NCBI RefSeq assembly: GCF_001715975.1
Contig: NZ_MARB01000001.1
Location: 233,910-297,909, forward strand
Reading direction: 5' to 3'
DNA: 64,000 nt
Source: Candidatus Thiodiazotropha endolucinida
GTDB lineage: Bacteria > Pseudomonadota > Gammaproteobacteria > Chromatiales > Chromatiaceae
Below the pieces are notes generated by a model that did no database searches, was not told where the DNA came from, and saw only the letters and a program-made list of their open reading frames with translations. The position numbers and the translations under genes are program-made. Shown piece by piece: positions 55,273 to 64,000 of the stretch; position 1 is the first letter of the stretch; the number at the start of each line of letters is the position of its first letter.

Positions 55273-55440
55273 AGTCCGCCAATGAACGCTAATGAACGCA
55301 AATGTTTAATGCGCGATGTAGGGTGCGGCTGGCTTGCCGCACCGATCGGGAATTTTTTGAGAATGAGACAGCAAATGAACCTAATCAAACACAAATATAT
55401 CATCAATGAATTTGCGTTTATTAGCGTTCTTTTGCGGACT
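55273..55440. repeat. Intergenic inverted-repeat element, copy B3 (hypE-hypX)
   Basis: Arms AGTCCGCCAATGAACGCTAA and TTAGCGTTCTTTTGCGGACT are inverted; a GGTGCGGC / GCCGCACC hairpin lies inside. Closely similar to B2. Confidence 0.85.
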
Positions 55441-55507
55441 AATAAAAGAAATTGTACGTGGCACTATCTGTCAACTACGTTGCGGCAATGAATAGTCGGA
55501 TATAAGC

Positions 55508-57211
55508 ATGCGCATCCTGTTTCTCACCCACGCCTTCAACAGCCTCAGTCAACGGCTCCACGTGGAGCTGCGGGCCATGGGGCATGAGGTGTCGGTTGAG
55601 TTCGACATCAACGATGCCGTGGCGTTGGAGGCAGTTGGTCTCCACCGGCCCGATCTGATTATCGCTCCCTTTCTCAAGCGGGCAATCCCCGAATCGATTT
55701 GGCGTAACCATGTCTGTCTTGTAGTCCACCCCGGCATCAGGGGCGATCGAGGGCCTTCATCCCTCGACTGGGCAATCCTCAAGGATGAGAGACATTGGGG
55801 GGTTACGGTACTCCAGGCCAATGGGGAGATGGATGCGGGCGATATCTGGGCCAGTGTGAAGTTCGAGATGCGTGAGACGGCTAAAGGGAGTCTCTATCGC
55901 AACGAGGTGACCGAGGCAGCCGTTGAGGCCGTCATGTTGGCAGTGGAGCGTTTTCAGGCAGGTGACTACCAACCCCAAACCCTGGAGCAGGTATGTACAA
56001 CACAGCGGGGTGGATGGCAACCACTGGTCAGGCAGACGGACAGGGCCATCGATTGGCAACGTGACACTACCGCGGAGGTGTTACGCAAGATACGCAGCGG
56101 TGACGGAGTCCCAGGTGTCCTGGATGAGCTCTTTAAGCGGCAGTTCTATCTTTACGATGCCTGGCCGGAGACGACCCTAAGGGGCAAACCCGGCGAACCG
56201 ATCGCCCGCTGCGGGCCGGCAATCTGCCGCGCGTCAGTTGATGGCGCAGTCTGGATCGGTCATCTGCGGGAGAGGGAGGGCGAGCATCCATTCAAGCTGC
56301 CCGCCACCCATCTGTTGGCACAGAAGGTCGCTGACTTGCCGGAGATCGAAGCTGATGCTGATTCCGGCTACCGGGAAATCTGGTATGAAGAGGTGGAGGG
56401 TGTGGGGCTGCTCCATTTTCCCTTCTATAACGGCGCCATGGGTACCGCCCAATGTGAAGCTTTGTTGGCGGCTTTGCGCGATGCGAAACGCCGGGACACA
56501 AGGGCGATAGTATTGATGGGCGGACCGGATTACTGGTCCAACGGCATGCACCTGAATATGATTGAGGCGGCCTCCAGCGCAGCTGATGAGTCGTGGCGCA
56601 ATATCAATGCCATCGATGATCTCGCTCGTGAAATCATACAGACAGAAAACCATCTTACCGTGGCCGCGCTGCAGGGTAACGCCGGGGCCGGTGGCGTGTT
56701 TCTGGCCAGGGCCGCCGATGAAGTATGGGCCCGTCGCGGAGTGATACTCAATCCTCACTACAAAGATATGGGCAATCTCTTCGGTTCAGAGTATTGGACC
56801 TATCTGTTACCCCGCTATAGCGGTGATGAGAGTGCGACACAGATTGTCGAGAGTCGCCTGCCCATCGGGGCCGATGAAGCAAAGGCGTTAAACCTGATCG
56901 ACAAAGTAATTGATGAACCGGATGCCGGTTTCGTTTCAGCTGTTCGCCAACTGGCAACCAGCATGATCCGCACCCCGGCATTTACTGAACGTCTACTTTA
57001 TAAGAATGCACGAAGGCAGGCCGATGAGGCGATCAAGCCGCTGGCCCGCTATCGTGAGGAGGAATTGGAACAGATGAAACGCAACTTCTACGGATTCGAT
57101 CCGAGCTATCATGTGGCCCGCTATAACTTCGTCTATAAAGTTCCGAAATCCCGCACACCCCTGACCCTCGCCAATCATCGTTGGACCAAAGTGGTCAGGA
57201 GGGTGTCATGA
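55508..57211 (+). CDS. hypX: HypX/HoxX, CO-ligand-forming hydrogenase maturation protein
   Basis: 567 residues in two domains. The N-terminal half is a formyl-tetrahydrofolate transferase-like fold (ILFLTHAFNSLSQRLHVELR, VHPGIRGDRGPSSLDWAI, GVTVLQANGEMDAGDIW). The C-terminal half resembles enoyl-CoA hydratase/isomerase (IVLMGGPDYWSNGMHLNMIE, AALQGNAGAGGVFLARAADEVWAR). HypX makes the active-site CO from N10-formyl-THF through formyl-CoA and is found in aerobic H2 oxidisers. Its stop overlaps the hoxA ATG (ATGA). Usual family length. Confidence 0.95.
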   Translation: MRILFLTHAFNSLSQRLHVELRAMGHEVSVEFDINDAVALEAVGLHRPDLIIAPFLKRAIPESIWRNHVCLVVHPGIRGDRGPSSLDWAILKDERHWGVTVLQANGEMDAGDIWASVKFEMRETAKGSLYRNEVTEAAVEAVMLAVERFQAGDYQPQTLEQVCTTQRGGWQPLVRQTDRAIDWQRDTTAEVLRKIRSGDGVPGVLDELFKRQFYLYDAWPETTLRGKPGEPIARCGPAICRASVDGAVWIGHLREREGEHPFKLPATHLLAQKVADLPEIEADADSGYREIWYEEVEGVGLLHFPFYNGAMGTAQCEALLAALRDAKRRDTRAIVLMGGPDYWSNGMHLNMIEAASSAADESWRNINAIDDLAREIIQTENHLTVAALQGNAGAGGVFLARAADEVWARRGVILNPHYKDMGNLFGSEYWTYLLPRYSGDESATQIVESRLPIGADEAKALNLIDKVIDEPDAGFVSAVRQLATSMIRTPAFTERLLYKNARRQADEAIKPLARYREEELEQMKRNFYGFDPSYHVARYNFVYKVPKSRTPLTLANHRWTKVVRRVS

Positions 57212-58689
57212 ACACGCTGCCCACAGTCCTGATCGTGGATGATGAGGTGCGCAGTCTGGAGACACTGCAGCGTATCCTGGAAGACGATTTCGACGTGAAG
57301 ACAGCGGAGAATGTCACTGAAGCGCGGAAAATCCTCGAGACCGACTGGGTGCAGATTATCCTCTGCGATCAGCGGATGCCGGAGATCACCGGTGTGAAGT
57401 TTCTCAAACAGGTACGTGAGCAGTGGTCCGAGGTGATTCGGATGATCATCTCAGGTTATACCGACTCCGAAGATATCATCAGCGCTGTCAACGAAGCAGG
57501 CATCTACCAGTTCGTTACCAAGCCCTGGCATCCTGACAGTCTGATCCTGTTGTTGAAGAATGCGGCCCAACTCTTCGAACTGCAGCGAAAGAATGAAATC
57601 CTCTCGGTTGAGCTGAAGATGTCGCCGAGCCGCTTGCAGTCCGCCATGGATCAGAAACGCAAGCGTCTGCGGGACGATTACCGTTGTGACGATCAGATCG
57701 TGCGCAGCCCCGAGAGCGGTATGAATCATGTGTGTGAGAAGATCCGCAGGGTTTCGCCATATGATGTCTCGGTACTGCTCACCGGAGAATCGGGCACTGG
57801 CAAGGAGCTGGCGGCACGGGCGTTGCACTACAACAGTCAGCGTTGGGACCAGCCCTTTGTTGTGGAGAACTGCGGCGCGCTGCCAGATGAGTTATTGGAA
57901 AGCGAACTCTTCGGCTATAAGAAAGGGGCCTTTACAGGTGCGGTGGAGGACCGGGCGGGAATCTTCGAACGGGCCAATGGCGGTACGGTGTTCCTCGATG
58001 AAATCGGCGAGGTTTCACCCGCTTTTCAGGTAAAGCTGTTGCGGGTCTTGCAGGAGGGTGAGATACGCCCTTTGGGCAGCAGCCAGACGCGGCAGGTCGA
58101 TATTCGGATCATCGCCGCCACCAACCGGGATCTGGAGCAGGAGGTGCGCGAGGGGCGTTTTCGTGAGGATCTCTATTACCGGCTTGCCACCGTCACCATT
58201 CATCTGCCCGCATTGCGTGAGCGCAGGATGGACATCCCGTTGATCGCCCAGTCCATCCTGGAGGTCTCGATGGGGCAGTTGGGTAAGCATGTAAAGGGAT
58301 TCACAGAAGAAGCCTTGGCCTGTATGCAGGCCTACCATTGGCCAGGCAATGTCCGTGAGTTGCAGAATGAAATCCGGCACATGCTGGTTATGAGCGATAG
58401 CGAACTGCTGAGTGCGGACATGCTCTCGCCTCGGGTGCTGCAGGCGGCGCCGGAAGAGGACGAAGCCGACTTGAAAGTTATGAACGGACTGGACGGCACA
58501 CTTAAGGAAAGAGTCGAATCACTGGAGGCGCGCATCCTCAAGGAGTGCCTAATCCGCAATCGTTGGAACAAGAGCCAGGCCGCGAAAGAGCTGGGCTTGT
58601 CCCGGGTCGGACTGCGCAGCAAACTGGAACGATACGGGCTTGAAAAAATCGAGCAATTGCACGAGAGCCAGGACGTGGTGGGTAGTTGA
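57208..58689 (+). CDS. hoxA: Hydrogenase sigma54 regulator HoxA/HupR
   Basis: 493 residues from ATG 57208. Receiver domain with D54 ([10 protein letters not shown]), AAA+ domain with [14 protein letters not shown] and FREDLYYRL, and a Fis-type helix-turn-helix ([19 protein letters not shown]). In Ralstonia and Rhodobacter this regulator activates hydrogenase genes from sigma54 promoters and is active when not phosphorylated; the kinase HupT/HoxJ keeps it off without H2. Likely targets are the promoters at 13331 and 46645. It is encoded in the same operon it should activate. Confidence 0.94.
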   Translation: MNTLPTVLIVDDEVRSLETLQRILEDDFDVKTAENVTEARKILETDWVQIILCDQRMPEITGVKFLKQVREQWSEVIRMIISGYTDSEDIISAVNEAGIYQFVTKPWHPDSLILLLKNAAQLFELQRKNEILSVELKMSPSRLQSAMDQKRKRLRDDYRCDDQIVRSPESGMNHVCEKIRRVSPYDVSVLLTGESGTGKELAARALHYNSQRWDQPFVVENCGALPDELLESELFGYKKGAFTGAVEDRAGIFERANGGTVFLDEIGEVSPAFQVKLLRVLQEGEIRPLGSSQTRQVDIRIIAATNRDLEQEVREGRFREDLYYRLATVTIHLPALRERRMDIPLIAQSILEVSMGQLGKHVKGFTEEALACMQAYHWPGNVRELQNEIRHMLVMSDSELLSADMLSPRVLQAAPEEDEADLKVMNGLDGTLKERVESLEARILKECLIRNRWNKSQAAKELGLSRVGLRSKLERYGLEKIEQLHESQDVVGS

Positions 58690-58701
58690 ATGAGTTTTTT
58701 C

Positions 58702-58803
58702 AGTCCGCAAATGAACACAAATGTTTTCATTCTGCATTCCCACGCAGGCGCGTGGGAACGAGAAATCTGGACATTTGCGTTTATTCGCGTTCATTCGCGG
58801 ACT
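58702..58803. repeat. Intergenic inverted-repeat element, copy B4 (hoxA-hupT)
   Basis: Arms AGTCCGCAAATGAACACAAA and TTATTCGCGTTCATTCGCGG are inverted; a TTCCCACGC / GCGTGGGAA hairpin occupies the centre. Shortest of the four copies. Confidence 0.85.
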
Positions 58804-58822
58804 CACGATACAGGGAGTAGTC

Positions 58823-60193
58823 ATGGTTGAAACCAAAACACGCCTCAAAAACAGCCTGATAGATAAGGTTGTCATGGATGAATCGTTGCAGTTGAATGAG
58901 ACAACCGAGAGTGCATGGATCGATGTTATCCAGAAGATGGATAAGGTTTATGCCGATCTGGTTCACTACCAGGTGGAGTTGGAACAGAAGAACGCCGAAT
59001 TGGAAGAGGCGCAGCAGTTCATTCGAAGCGTACTCGAATCGATGAGGGAGGTATTGATTGTCTGCGATACCGGCGGCCGGATTTTACAAGTGAATCAGGC
59101 GCTGGAGGACCTTACCGGGAGGCTGGAGAGGGAACTGTTGAATTGTCCGTTCAATGAACTGTTCGGCCTCGAATCGCAGCCTCTGGTTGAACACTTCTCG
59201 GAAAAACTGGGCAATGATGACGTTGTCGATTGTGAGGTCAATCTGCTTACCCAGGGAGGTGGGTTCATGCCGTTGGCGATGAACTGCTCCTCCCGTTACG
59301 ACATCAAGGGAAAACTCTTGGGTATGGTGCTGATCGGCCGGCCGGTAGGTGAGCTGCGTCGTGCCTATGAGGCTCTGAACAAGGCTCATATCGATCTGAA
59401 ACAGACCCAGGAACACCTGGTGCACTCCGAAAAGATGGCCTCGCTTGGCCGCTTGGTGGCCGGGGTGGCGCATGAGCTTAATAATCCCATCAGCGTGGTA
59501 TTCGGGAATATGCACGCCCTGAAGCGCTACGGTGAGCGTATCAACAACTACATAGCGGATGTGAATAAACATCTCGACCCGGATCTGCATAGGGAGCTGA
59601 GAGAAAAATATCGGATAGACAAGATTGAATCCGATATGGGGCCGTTGATTGAGGGAACCATGGAGGGCGCGGAGCGCATCAGTAATATCGTGCTCGATCT
59701 GCGTCGTTACTCAGGTATCCAGAAAGAGCAACCGGAACCCTTTGAACTGAAGCATGTGGTGATGACAGCAACCGAGTGGGTGATTAAGGCCTCAAGGGAG
59801 AAACCCGAGGTGCGTTATGAACTGCTCGACAGCTGTGTGATCAGGGGGCGCCAGGGCCAGGTGCATCAGATTCTGATCAATCTGATACAGAATGCCATCG
59901 ATGTGATGGAGCGTCAGGCAGAGAAACTGATCACTATAGGTTGCGACAGAGACGACAAGGATGTCCGGATTCGTATTCACGACAGCGGACCGGGTGTCGC
60001 CGAGGGTGACATGAATAAACTCTTCGATCCCTTCTATACCACTAAGGAGGTGGGAAAGGGAACCGGTTTGGGACTCTATATCAGTTATGGATTGGCACGG
60101 GATATGGGGGGTGACCTGTCGGCTGAAAACAGTGTCGATGGCGGTGCCATATTCACCTTAACCCTGCCGTTGAAGGTGAAAGCCGATGGCTGA
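58823..60193 (+). CDS. hupT: Hydrogenase sensor histidine kinase HupT/HoxJ
   Basis: 456 residues from ATG 58823 (GGGAG upstream); the longer frame to 58721 reads through repeat B4. No membrane helix, so cytoplasmic. A coiled coil and a PAS domain (VLESMREVLIVCDTGGRILQVNQALEDLTG) precede the kinase core with H217 (VAHELNNPIS) and ATPase boxes NLIQNAID, DSGPGVA and GTGLGLYIS. In the model systems it forms a complex with the regulatory hydrogenase HupUV and loses kinase activity toward HoxA when H2 binds. It overlaps hupU by 8 nt. Confidence 0.94.
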   Translation: MVETKTRLKNSLIDKVVMDESLQLNETTESAWIDVIQKMDKVYADLVHYQVELEQKNAELEEAQQFIRSVLESMREVLIVCDTGGRILQVNQALEDLTGRLERELLNCPFNELFGLESQPLVEHFSEKLGNDDVVDCEVNLLTQGGGFMPLAMNCSSRYDIKGKLLGMVLIGRPVGELRRAYEALNKAHIDLKQTQEHLVHSEKMASLGRLVAGVAHELNNPISVVFGNMHALKRYGERINNYIADVNKHLDPDLHRELREKYRIDKIESDMGPLIEGTMEGAERISNIVLDLRRYSGIQKEQPEPFELKHVVMTATEWVIKASREKPEVRYELLDSCVIRGRQGQVHQILINLIQNAIDVMERQAEKLITIGCDRDDKDVRIRIHDSGPGVAEGDMNKLFDPFYTTKEVGKGTGLGLYISYGLARDMGGDLSAENSVDGGAIFTLTLPLKVKADG

Positions 60194-61205
60194 TGAGGAT
60201 CGGCAACCACTGAATCTGCTGTGGCTGCAATCAGGCGGTTGTGGCGGTTGTTCACTCTCAATGCTCTGTGCAGAGGGGCCGGACCTGTTTACCGCATTGG
60301 AGAGTGCCGGTATTCATATCCTCTGGCACCCCTCCATCAGCGAGGCTTCGGGATCTGAGTTCATCGAACTGCTGGAAACCATCATTCATGGTGAGCAACG
60401 TCTCGACTTGCTCTGCCTTGAGGGTTCCGTGGTATGTGGACCCAACGGTAGTGGAAAGTTTCACCGACTTGCCGGTACGGGAGAGGCGATGATGAAGTGG
60501 CTGGCGCAGCTTGCCGCTGTGGCCGGTCATGTCATCGCAGTGGGAAGCTGCGCTGCCTTTGGCGGTATCACAGCCGCCGGCGGCAATCCCAGTGAATCCT
60601 GCGGGCTGCAGTATGACGAAACGGTCATCGGCGGGCTTCTGGGCAAGGAGTTCCTGGCGCAGTATGGCTTACCGGTGATCAATATCGCCGGTTGTCCCGT
60701 GCATCCCAACTGGGTGACCGAGACCTTGTTGCAGATCGCCTCCGGTGAACTGCAGCGGGAGCATCTCGATGAATGGGGTAGACCGCGCAATTATGCCGAT
60801 CATCTGGTCCATCACGGCTGTCCCCGAAACGAGTTCTATGAGTACAAAGCGAGTGCGGAAAAGCCATCCGATCTGGGCTGCATGATGGAGCACATGGGTT
60901 GCCTCGGCACTCAGGCCCATGCCGATTGCAACACCCGGCTCTGGAACGGGGAAGGCTCCTGCCTGCGTGGCGGCTATGCCTGTATCAACTGTACCGCCCC
61001 GGGCTTTGAGGAGCCCGGCCACCCCTTTACCGAAACACCGAAGATTGCCGGTATCCCGGTGGGTCTGCCCACCGATATGCCCAAGGCGTGGTTCGTGGCA
61101 CTGGCATCCTTGGCGAAGGCGGCGACACCCACACGCTTGAAAGAGAATGCCGTAGCGGATCATATCCGGGTGCCACCCCGGCGGCGTCCGGGTAGTAAGT
61201 CATGA
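60186..61205 (+). CDS. hupU: Regulatory [NiFe]-hydrogenase small subunit
   Basis: 339 residues, no Tat signal, so it stays in the cytoplasm as expected for HupU/HoxB. The proximal cluster region has the ordinary set (SGGCGGCSLSML and AVGSCAAFGG) without the extra cysteines seen in HupS. Further cluster ligands include H in VHHGCPRNEFYEY and C in MGCLG, CNTRLW and CINCTAPGF. It forms the H2 sensor with HupV and signals to HupT. Confidence 0.95.
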   Translation: MADEDRQPLNLLWLQSGGCGGCSLSMLCAEGPDLFTALESAGIHILWHPSISEASGSEFIELLETIIHGEQRLDLLCLEGSVVCGPNGSGKFHRLAGTGEAMMKWLAQLAAVAGHVIAVGSCAAFGGITAAGGNPSESCGLQYDETVIGGLLGKEFLAQYGLPVINIAGCPVHPNWVTETLLQIASGELQREHLDEWGRPRNYADHLVHHGCPRNEFYEYKASAEKPSDLGCMMEHMGCLGTQAHADCNTRLWNGEGSCLRGGYACINCTAPGFEEPGHPFTETPKIAGIPVGLPTDMPKAWFVALASLAKAATPTRLKENAVADHIRVPPRRRPGSKS

Positions 61206-62650
61206 GCCGTCGCATCGTTGGGCCCTTCAACCGGGTAGAGGGCGATCTGGAAGTCGAGTTGGAGATTGAGCAGGAGAGGGTGAAGTCGGCCCGGGTCTCC
61301 TCGTCCCTGTTTCGCGGTTTCGAGCAGATGCTTCAGGGCAAGGAGCCGGGGGATGCCCTGGTCTATACACCGAGAATCTGCGGTATCTGCTCCGTCTCCC
61401 AATCGGTCGCGGCGGCCCGGGCGTTGGCGGCCCTGCAGGGTGTGACGCCACCGCTGAATGGTGAGCTGGCCATCAACCTGATCCTGGCCAATGAGAACGT
61501 GGCCGATCATCTGACTCACTTCTACCTCTTCTTCATGCCCGATTTCGCCCGCGAGACCTACCGCGGCGAACCCTGGTATCCCATGATCGAGTCGCGCTTC
61601 AGGGCGCAGAGCGGCAGTGCCGCAAGGGAGATGCTGCCGGCCCGGGCGCAGTTCATGCACCTGATGGGATTGATGGCGGGTAAGTGGCCGCACAGCCTGG
61701 CCATCCAGCCGGGGGGTACCACCCGGGCCGTCGAGATGCAGGAGCGGGCACGGCTGCGGGCGATCCTGTTTGGCTTTCGGCGCTTTCTCGAAACTACGCT
61801 CTATGGCGACACCCTGGAGAATATCGCAAGCCTGAATTCGATCGCAGCACTCGATCAATGGATCGATGCGCACGATCCAGGCAGCAGCGATTTCAGGCGT
61901 TTTCTCGAAGTGGCCAGGGCGCTCGACCTCCACCTGCTGGGTCGCGGTAATGACCGCTTCATGAGCTATGGTGTCTATCGGCAGCAGGGAGAGCCTGGAT
62001 TCCGTCAAGGTCTCTGGGATGATGCCGAGCAGCCGCTGGAGACAGCGCTCATCACCGAAGATCTCAGTCACAGCTGGATGGTGCATCAAAAGAGCCCAAG
62101 GCACCCGTTCGACGGCATAACCTTGCCCGATGCGGATGTGGCAAATGCCTATAGCTGGTGCAAGGCGCCAAGGCTGGACGGGCGGGTGGTCGAGGTTGGC
62201 GCCTTGGCGCGACAGCAGGTGGACGGTCAGTCACTGGTCAGAGCGCTGGTTGCAGAGAGCGGCGGTAATGTGCGCAACCGGGTCATCGCACGTCTGCTGG
62301 AGATTGCCAGGGTGGTGATGCTTATGGAGACCTGGGTCATGGAACTCAAACCGGGCGAGGCCTTCTGCAATCACAAACCCTTCCCGCAGGTGGCCCAGGG
62401 ATACGGCCTGGTGGAGGCAGCCCGCGGTAGCCTGGGACATTGGATCAAGGTTAAAAACGGTCACATACTCAACTACCAGATTATCGCCCCGACAACCTGG
62501 AACTTCTCCCCCCGAGATCACCAGGGTCAGCCTGGCGCCCTGGAACTCGCACTGGTGGATGCGCCACTCAGACCGGGGGAGAAGGACCCGGTATCGGTAC
62601 AGCATATCGTCAGGTCATTCGACCCCTGTATGGTCTGTACGGTGCACTAA
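61202..62650 (+). CDS. hupV: Regulatory [NiFe]-hydrogenase large subunit (H2 sensor)
   Basis: 482 residues. Nickel ligands are in RIC60-G-I62-C63 and the terminal DPCMVCTVH. The chain stops right after this final His, with no tail for a protease, a mark of HupV/HoxC. I62 and F110 (HFYLF) stand where catalytic enzymes have Val and Leu; in Ralstonia HoxC the same two residues narrow the gas channel and keep out O2. It overlaps hupU by 4 nt and ends abutting a convergent gene. Confidence 0.96.
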   Translation: MSRRIVGPFNRVEGDLEVELEIEQERVKSARVSSSLFRGFEQMLQGKEPGDALVYTPRICGICSVSQSVAAARALAALQGVTPPLNGELAINLILANENVADHLTHFYLFFMPDFARETYRGEPWYPMIESRFRAQSGSAAREMLPARAQFMHLMGLMAGKWPHSLAIQPGGTTRAVEMQERARLRAILFGFRRFLETTLYGDTLENIASLNSIAALDQWIDAHDPGSSDFRRFLEVARALDLHLLGRGNDRFMSYGVYRQQGEPGFRQGLWDDAEQPLETALITEDLSHSWMVHQKSPRHPFDGITLPDADVANAYSWCKAPRLDGRVVEVGALARQQVDGQSLVRALVAESGGNVRNRVIARLLEIARVVMLMETWVMELKPGEAFCNHKPFPQVAQGYGLVEAARGSLGHWIKVKNGHILNYQIIAPTTWNFSPRDHQGQPGALELALVDAPLRPGEKDPVSVQHIVRSFDPCMVCTVH

Positions 62651-62833
62651 TTAAGGAAAAACGTAACCCTTCTCCTTCCACCACTCGACCATCTTGTCAT
62701 TGACGGCACCCCAGTCCACCCGGTCGGAGGGGCTGTTGGTACGTCCCATCTCGATAGCGGTCTTATCCAAATACTTCACGTACTCCTGTTTCAACGTTTC
62801 GGGTGCATGGGTGAAATGTTGAACGTCGCTCAT
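62651..62833 (-). CDS. Small soluble protein of unknown function (60 aa)
   Basis: 60 residues from ATG 62833, preceded by GGAG; the longer frame to 62941 adds a basic stretch without a start site. The sequence is acidic-aromatic with a conserved-looking end (VDWGAVNDKMVEWWKEKGYVFP). No signal, membrane helix or known motif. Its stop codon abuts the hupV stop. I do not recognise the family. Confidence 0.65.
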   Translation of the reverse strand: MSDVQHFTHAPETLKQEYVKYLDKTAIEMGRTNSPSDRVDWGAVNDKMVEWWKEKGYVFP

Positions 62834-63112
62834 GTTGTATCTCCGATTGATAAGATACTTAATTAATCGAATTAAGCGTTGTAGTTGTGTTGAGTTTTGA
62901 TTTATCGACCAGGCACTCTTCTGAATCAACATAGAAATCATAAGGTATTGCGCTGTTCGATTGGATACATGGGTATTTTTTTATCTATTGGTGCTTTAGG
63001 CATTTACCGTTCGCGCCATTGATCGTTCAGAAACCGCCGAGTGGTTGTTGAAAGGGATTGTCTTTGTAGATTGCTGATACAATCCAAACCTGGCAGTTAC
63101 ACAAGACAATCC

Positions 63113-63733
63113 ATGATAAAGAGTAGATATTCGATGCAATACCAATATGAACTGATCGAGTCTGACCCGGTCTATCGGGGATTTCTCAAAGTTAACCGCT
63201 ATCGGTTGCGGCACGATCTCTATCTGGGGGGTAAGAGTGAAGAGCTGATACGTGAACGGCTCGAACAGCTGCGTGCGGTATCGGTCCTGCTCTATGATCC
63301 GAACCTGGATCAGGTTGTGCTTGTTGAACAGTTCAGAATCGGTGCGGTGGGTAAGGAGAAGATACCCTGGATACTGGAAACGGTGGGAGGTTTTACTCCG
63401 GTTGGGGAGAGCGATGAGTCGGTAGCCAGGCGAGAAGCGCTGGAGGAAGCTAATTGCGAGATTGGCCATATCGTGCATATCTGTGAATTCATGGTCAGCC
63501 CGGGCATATCCGTGGACCGTATATCTCTCTATTGCGGTGAGGTCGATGCATCCAATGCAGCAGGCGTGCATGGTCTCGACCATGAGGGAGAGGATATCCG
63601 CGTGGTAGTGATGGATAGCGAAAAAGCAATTGCAGAACTCTATACCGGACGCGCCAACTCGACCAGTATTATCATTGCCTTGCAGTGGCTGGCATTGAAC
63701 CGTGAGAGGATCAGGAAGAAGTGGCTAACTTAG
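63113..63733 (+). CDS. nudF: ADP-ribose pyrophosphatase, Nudix family
   Basis: 206 residues from ATG 63113 (ATG 63134 is an alternative). The sequence follows E. coli NudF along its length: LYRGF-like VYRGFLKVNRYRLRHDLY, QVVLVEQFRIGA, the Nudix box GFTPVGESDESVARREALEEA, SPGISVDRISLYCGEVDA, HGLDHEGEDIRV and IIALQWL. The Nudix box has Asn where the consensus has its second Gly (EEANC). The enzyme hydrolyses ADP-ribose to AMP and ribose-5-phosphate. Its TAG stop lies within the terminal-repeat element at 63730. Confidence 0.93.
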   Translation: MIKSRYSMQYQYELIESDPVYRGFLKVNRYRLRHDLYLGGKSEELIRERLEQLRAVSVLLYDPNLDQVVLVEQFRIGAVGKEKIPWILETVGGFTPVGESDESVARREALEEANCEIGHIVHICEFMVSPGISVDRISLYCGEVDASNAAGVHGLDHEGEDIRVVVMDSEKAIAELYTGRANSTSIIIALQWLALNRERIRKKWLT

Positions 63734-63774
63734 GGCCTGCTAACGCTAATCGGATTAGTGTTAACAGGCCCCAG
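63730..63774. repeat. Joined ends of the terminal-inverted-repeat family, copy A4
   Basis: The two inverted ends GGGCCTGCTAACGCTAATC and GGATTAGTGTTAACAGGCCC are directly joined with no interior, making a near-perfect 40-bp hairpin. It supplies the last bases of the nudF stop and may now act as its 3' hairpin. Confidence 0.8.
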
Positions 63775-63875
63775 CCTGCATCTAGCCGAATGATGCCTTG
63801 CATGCTTGTAGGTAGATGGATTGGCCGATCCTTCTGAAGGAGTAATCGAGCAACGCTGAATTAATCAGAGTTTTC

Positions 63876-64000
63876 CTAGGGCCTGTTAACACTAATCCAA
63901 TACGCCCTGCTGGGGCTGTTTTTGTGCCCAGCAAGGCAGAATGAGCGTAGTGTAGTTATTCTACATGAGCGAATGATAACGCCGCTGGGGGCGAAAACAG
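63876..64000. mobile_element. Terminal-inverted-repeat element, copy A5, cut by window end
   Basis: CTAG and GGCCTGTTAACACTAATCC open the element; the next 100 bp match the reverse complement of the right part of copy A1 (CAGCAAGGCAGAATGAGCG, CTACATGAGCGAATGATAAC). The remaining part lies beyond the window. Confidence 0.85.

Noticed and set aside
54441-55406. 321-codon minus-strand frame over hypE
   Set aside because: Shadow of hypE running into repeat B3; no independent evidence.

Overview
This is a dense gammaproteobacterial chromosome segment. I infer a sulfur-oxidising chemolithotroph of the Sedimenticola / Candidatus Thiodiazotropha type, because one window holds a complete uptake [NiFe]-hydrogenase system with its own H2 sensor, a PQQ alcohol dehydrogenase operon and a methanethiol oxidase operon. 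The assignment rests on gene content only. No tRNA, rRNA, CRISPR array, intact transposase or prophage was seen.

Layout. (1) 2-9157: a tight operon, cut by the window start, with a HEAT-repeat protein, a secreted cupredoxin-like protein, a small membrane protein, a double-Usp protein and an AhbD/NirJ-type radical SAM protein that both carry PCP_red-like repeats, a protoporphyrinogen-oxidase-like flavoprotein and a small membrane protein. (2) 9148-13157: a membrane PAS histidine kinase and its sigma54 response regulator. (3) 13331-17334: hupS, hupL, a 65-aa protein and hupC behind a clear -24/-12 promoter. (4) 17398-24398: acrylyl-CoA reductase-like gene, two unknowns, a porin with its own -24/-12 promoter, a terminal-inverted-repeat element and a NitT/TauT-type ABC transporter. 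(5) 24597-35129: an AcoR-like sigma54 activator, an FAD reductase and a Ped/Exa-like PQQ alcohol dehydrogenase operon with cytochrome c550, a binding protein, a SoxYZ-like carrier, a zinc hydrolase and a rhodanese. The dehydrogenase has the Asp-Tyr-Asp signature of lanthanide enzymes. (6) 35258-41470: a TetR regulator divergent from methanethiol oxidase, a SCO-MauG fusion, SCO, a thioredoxin and a DsrE-like protein, with two matching operator-in-promoter sites. (7) 41540-44103, minus strand: an uncharacterised ExbB/ExbD-like four-gene operon. (8) 44439-46194: a duplicated dihaem cytochrome c, an orphan pqqA broken by one base, and a bacteriohemerythrin. (9) 46645-62650: hupDFGHIJK-hypAB-hypCDE-hypX-hoxA-hupT-hupUV behind another -24/-12 promoter. 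hypF is absent and four copies of an intergenic inverted-repeat element sit in the gaps. (10) 62651-64000: a small unknown gene, nudF and two more copies of the terminal-repeat family.

How it fits together. HupS has the six-Cys proximal cluster set of O2-tolerant membrane hydrogenases. HupUV has the narrow-channel residues Ile62 and Phe110 of regulatory hydrogenases. HupUV, HupT and HoxA should report H2 to sigma54 promoters before hupS and hupD. Promoters of the same class stand before the porin, the FAD reductase and the alcohol dehydrogenase, and the window encodes three sigma54 activators, so a sigma54 network appears to link H2 and alcohol use. The hydrogenase structural genes lie about 29 kb from their accessory genes, and the alcohol and methanethiol genes fill the space. 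The parts least explained by known biology are the PCP_red cluster (1), the ExbB/ExbD-like operon (7) and the paired TetR sites in (6).
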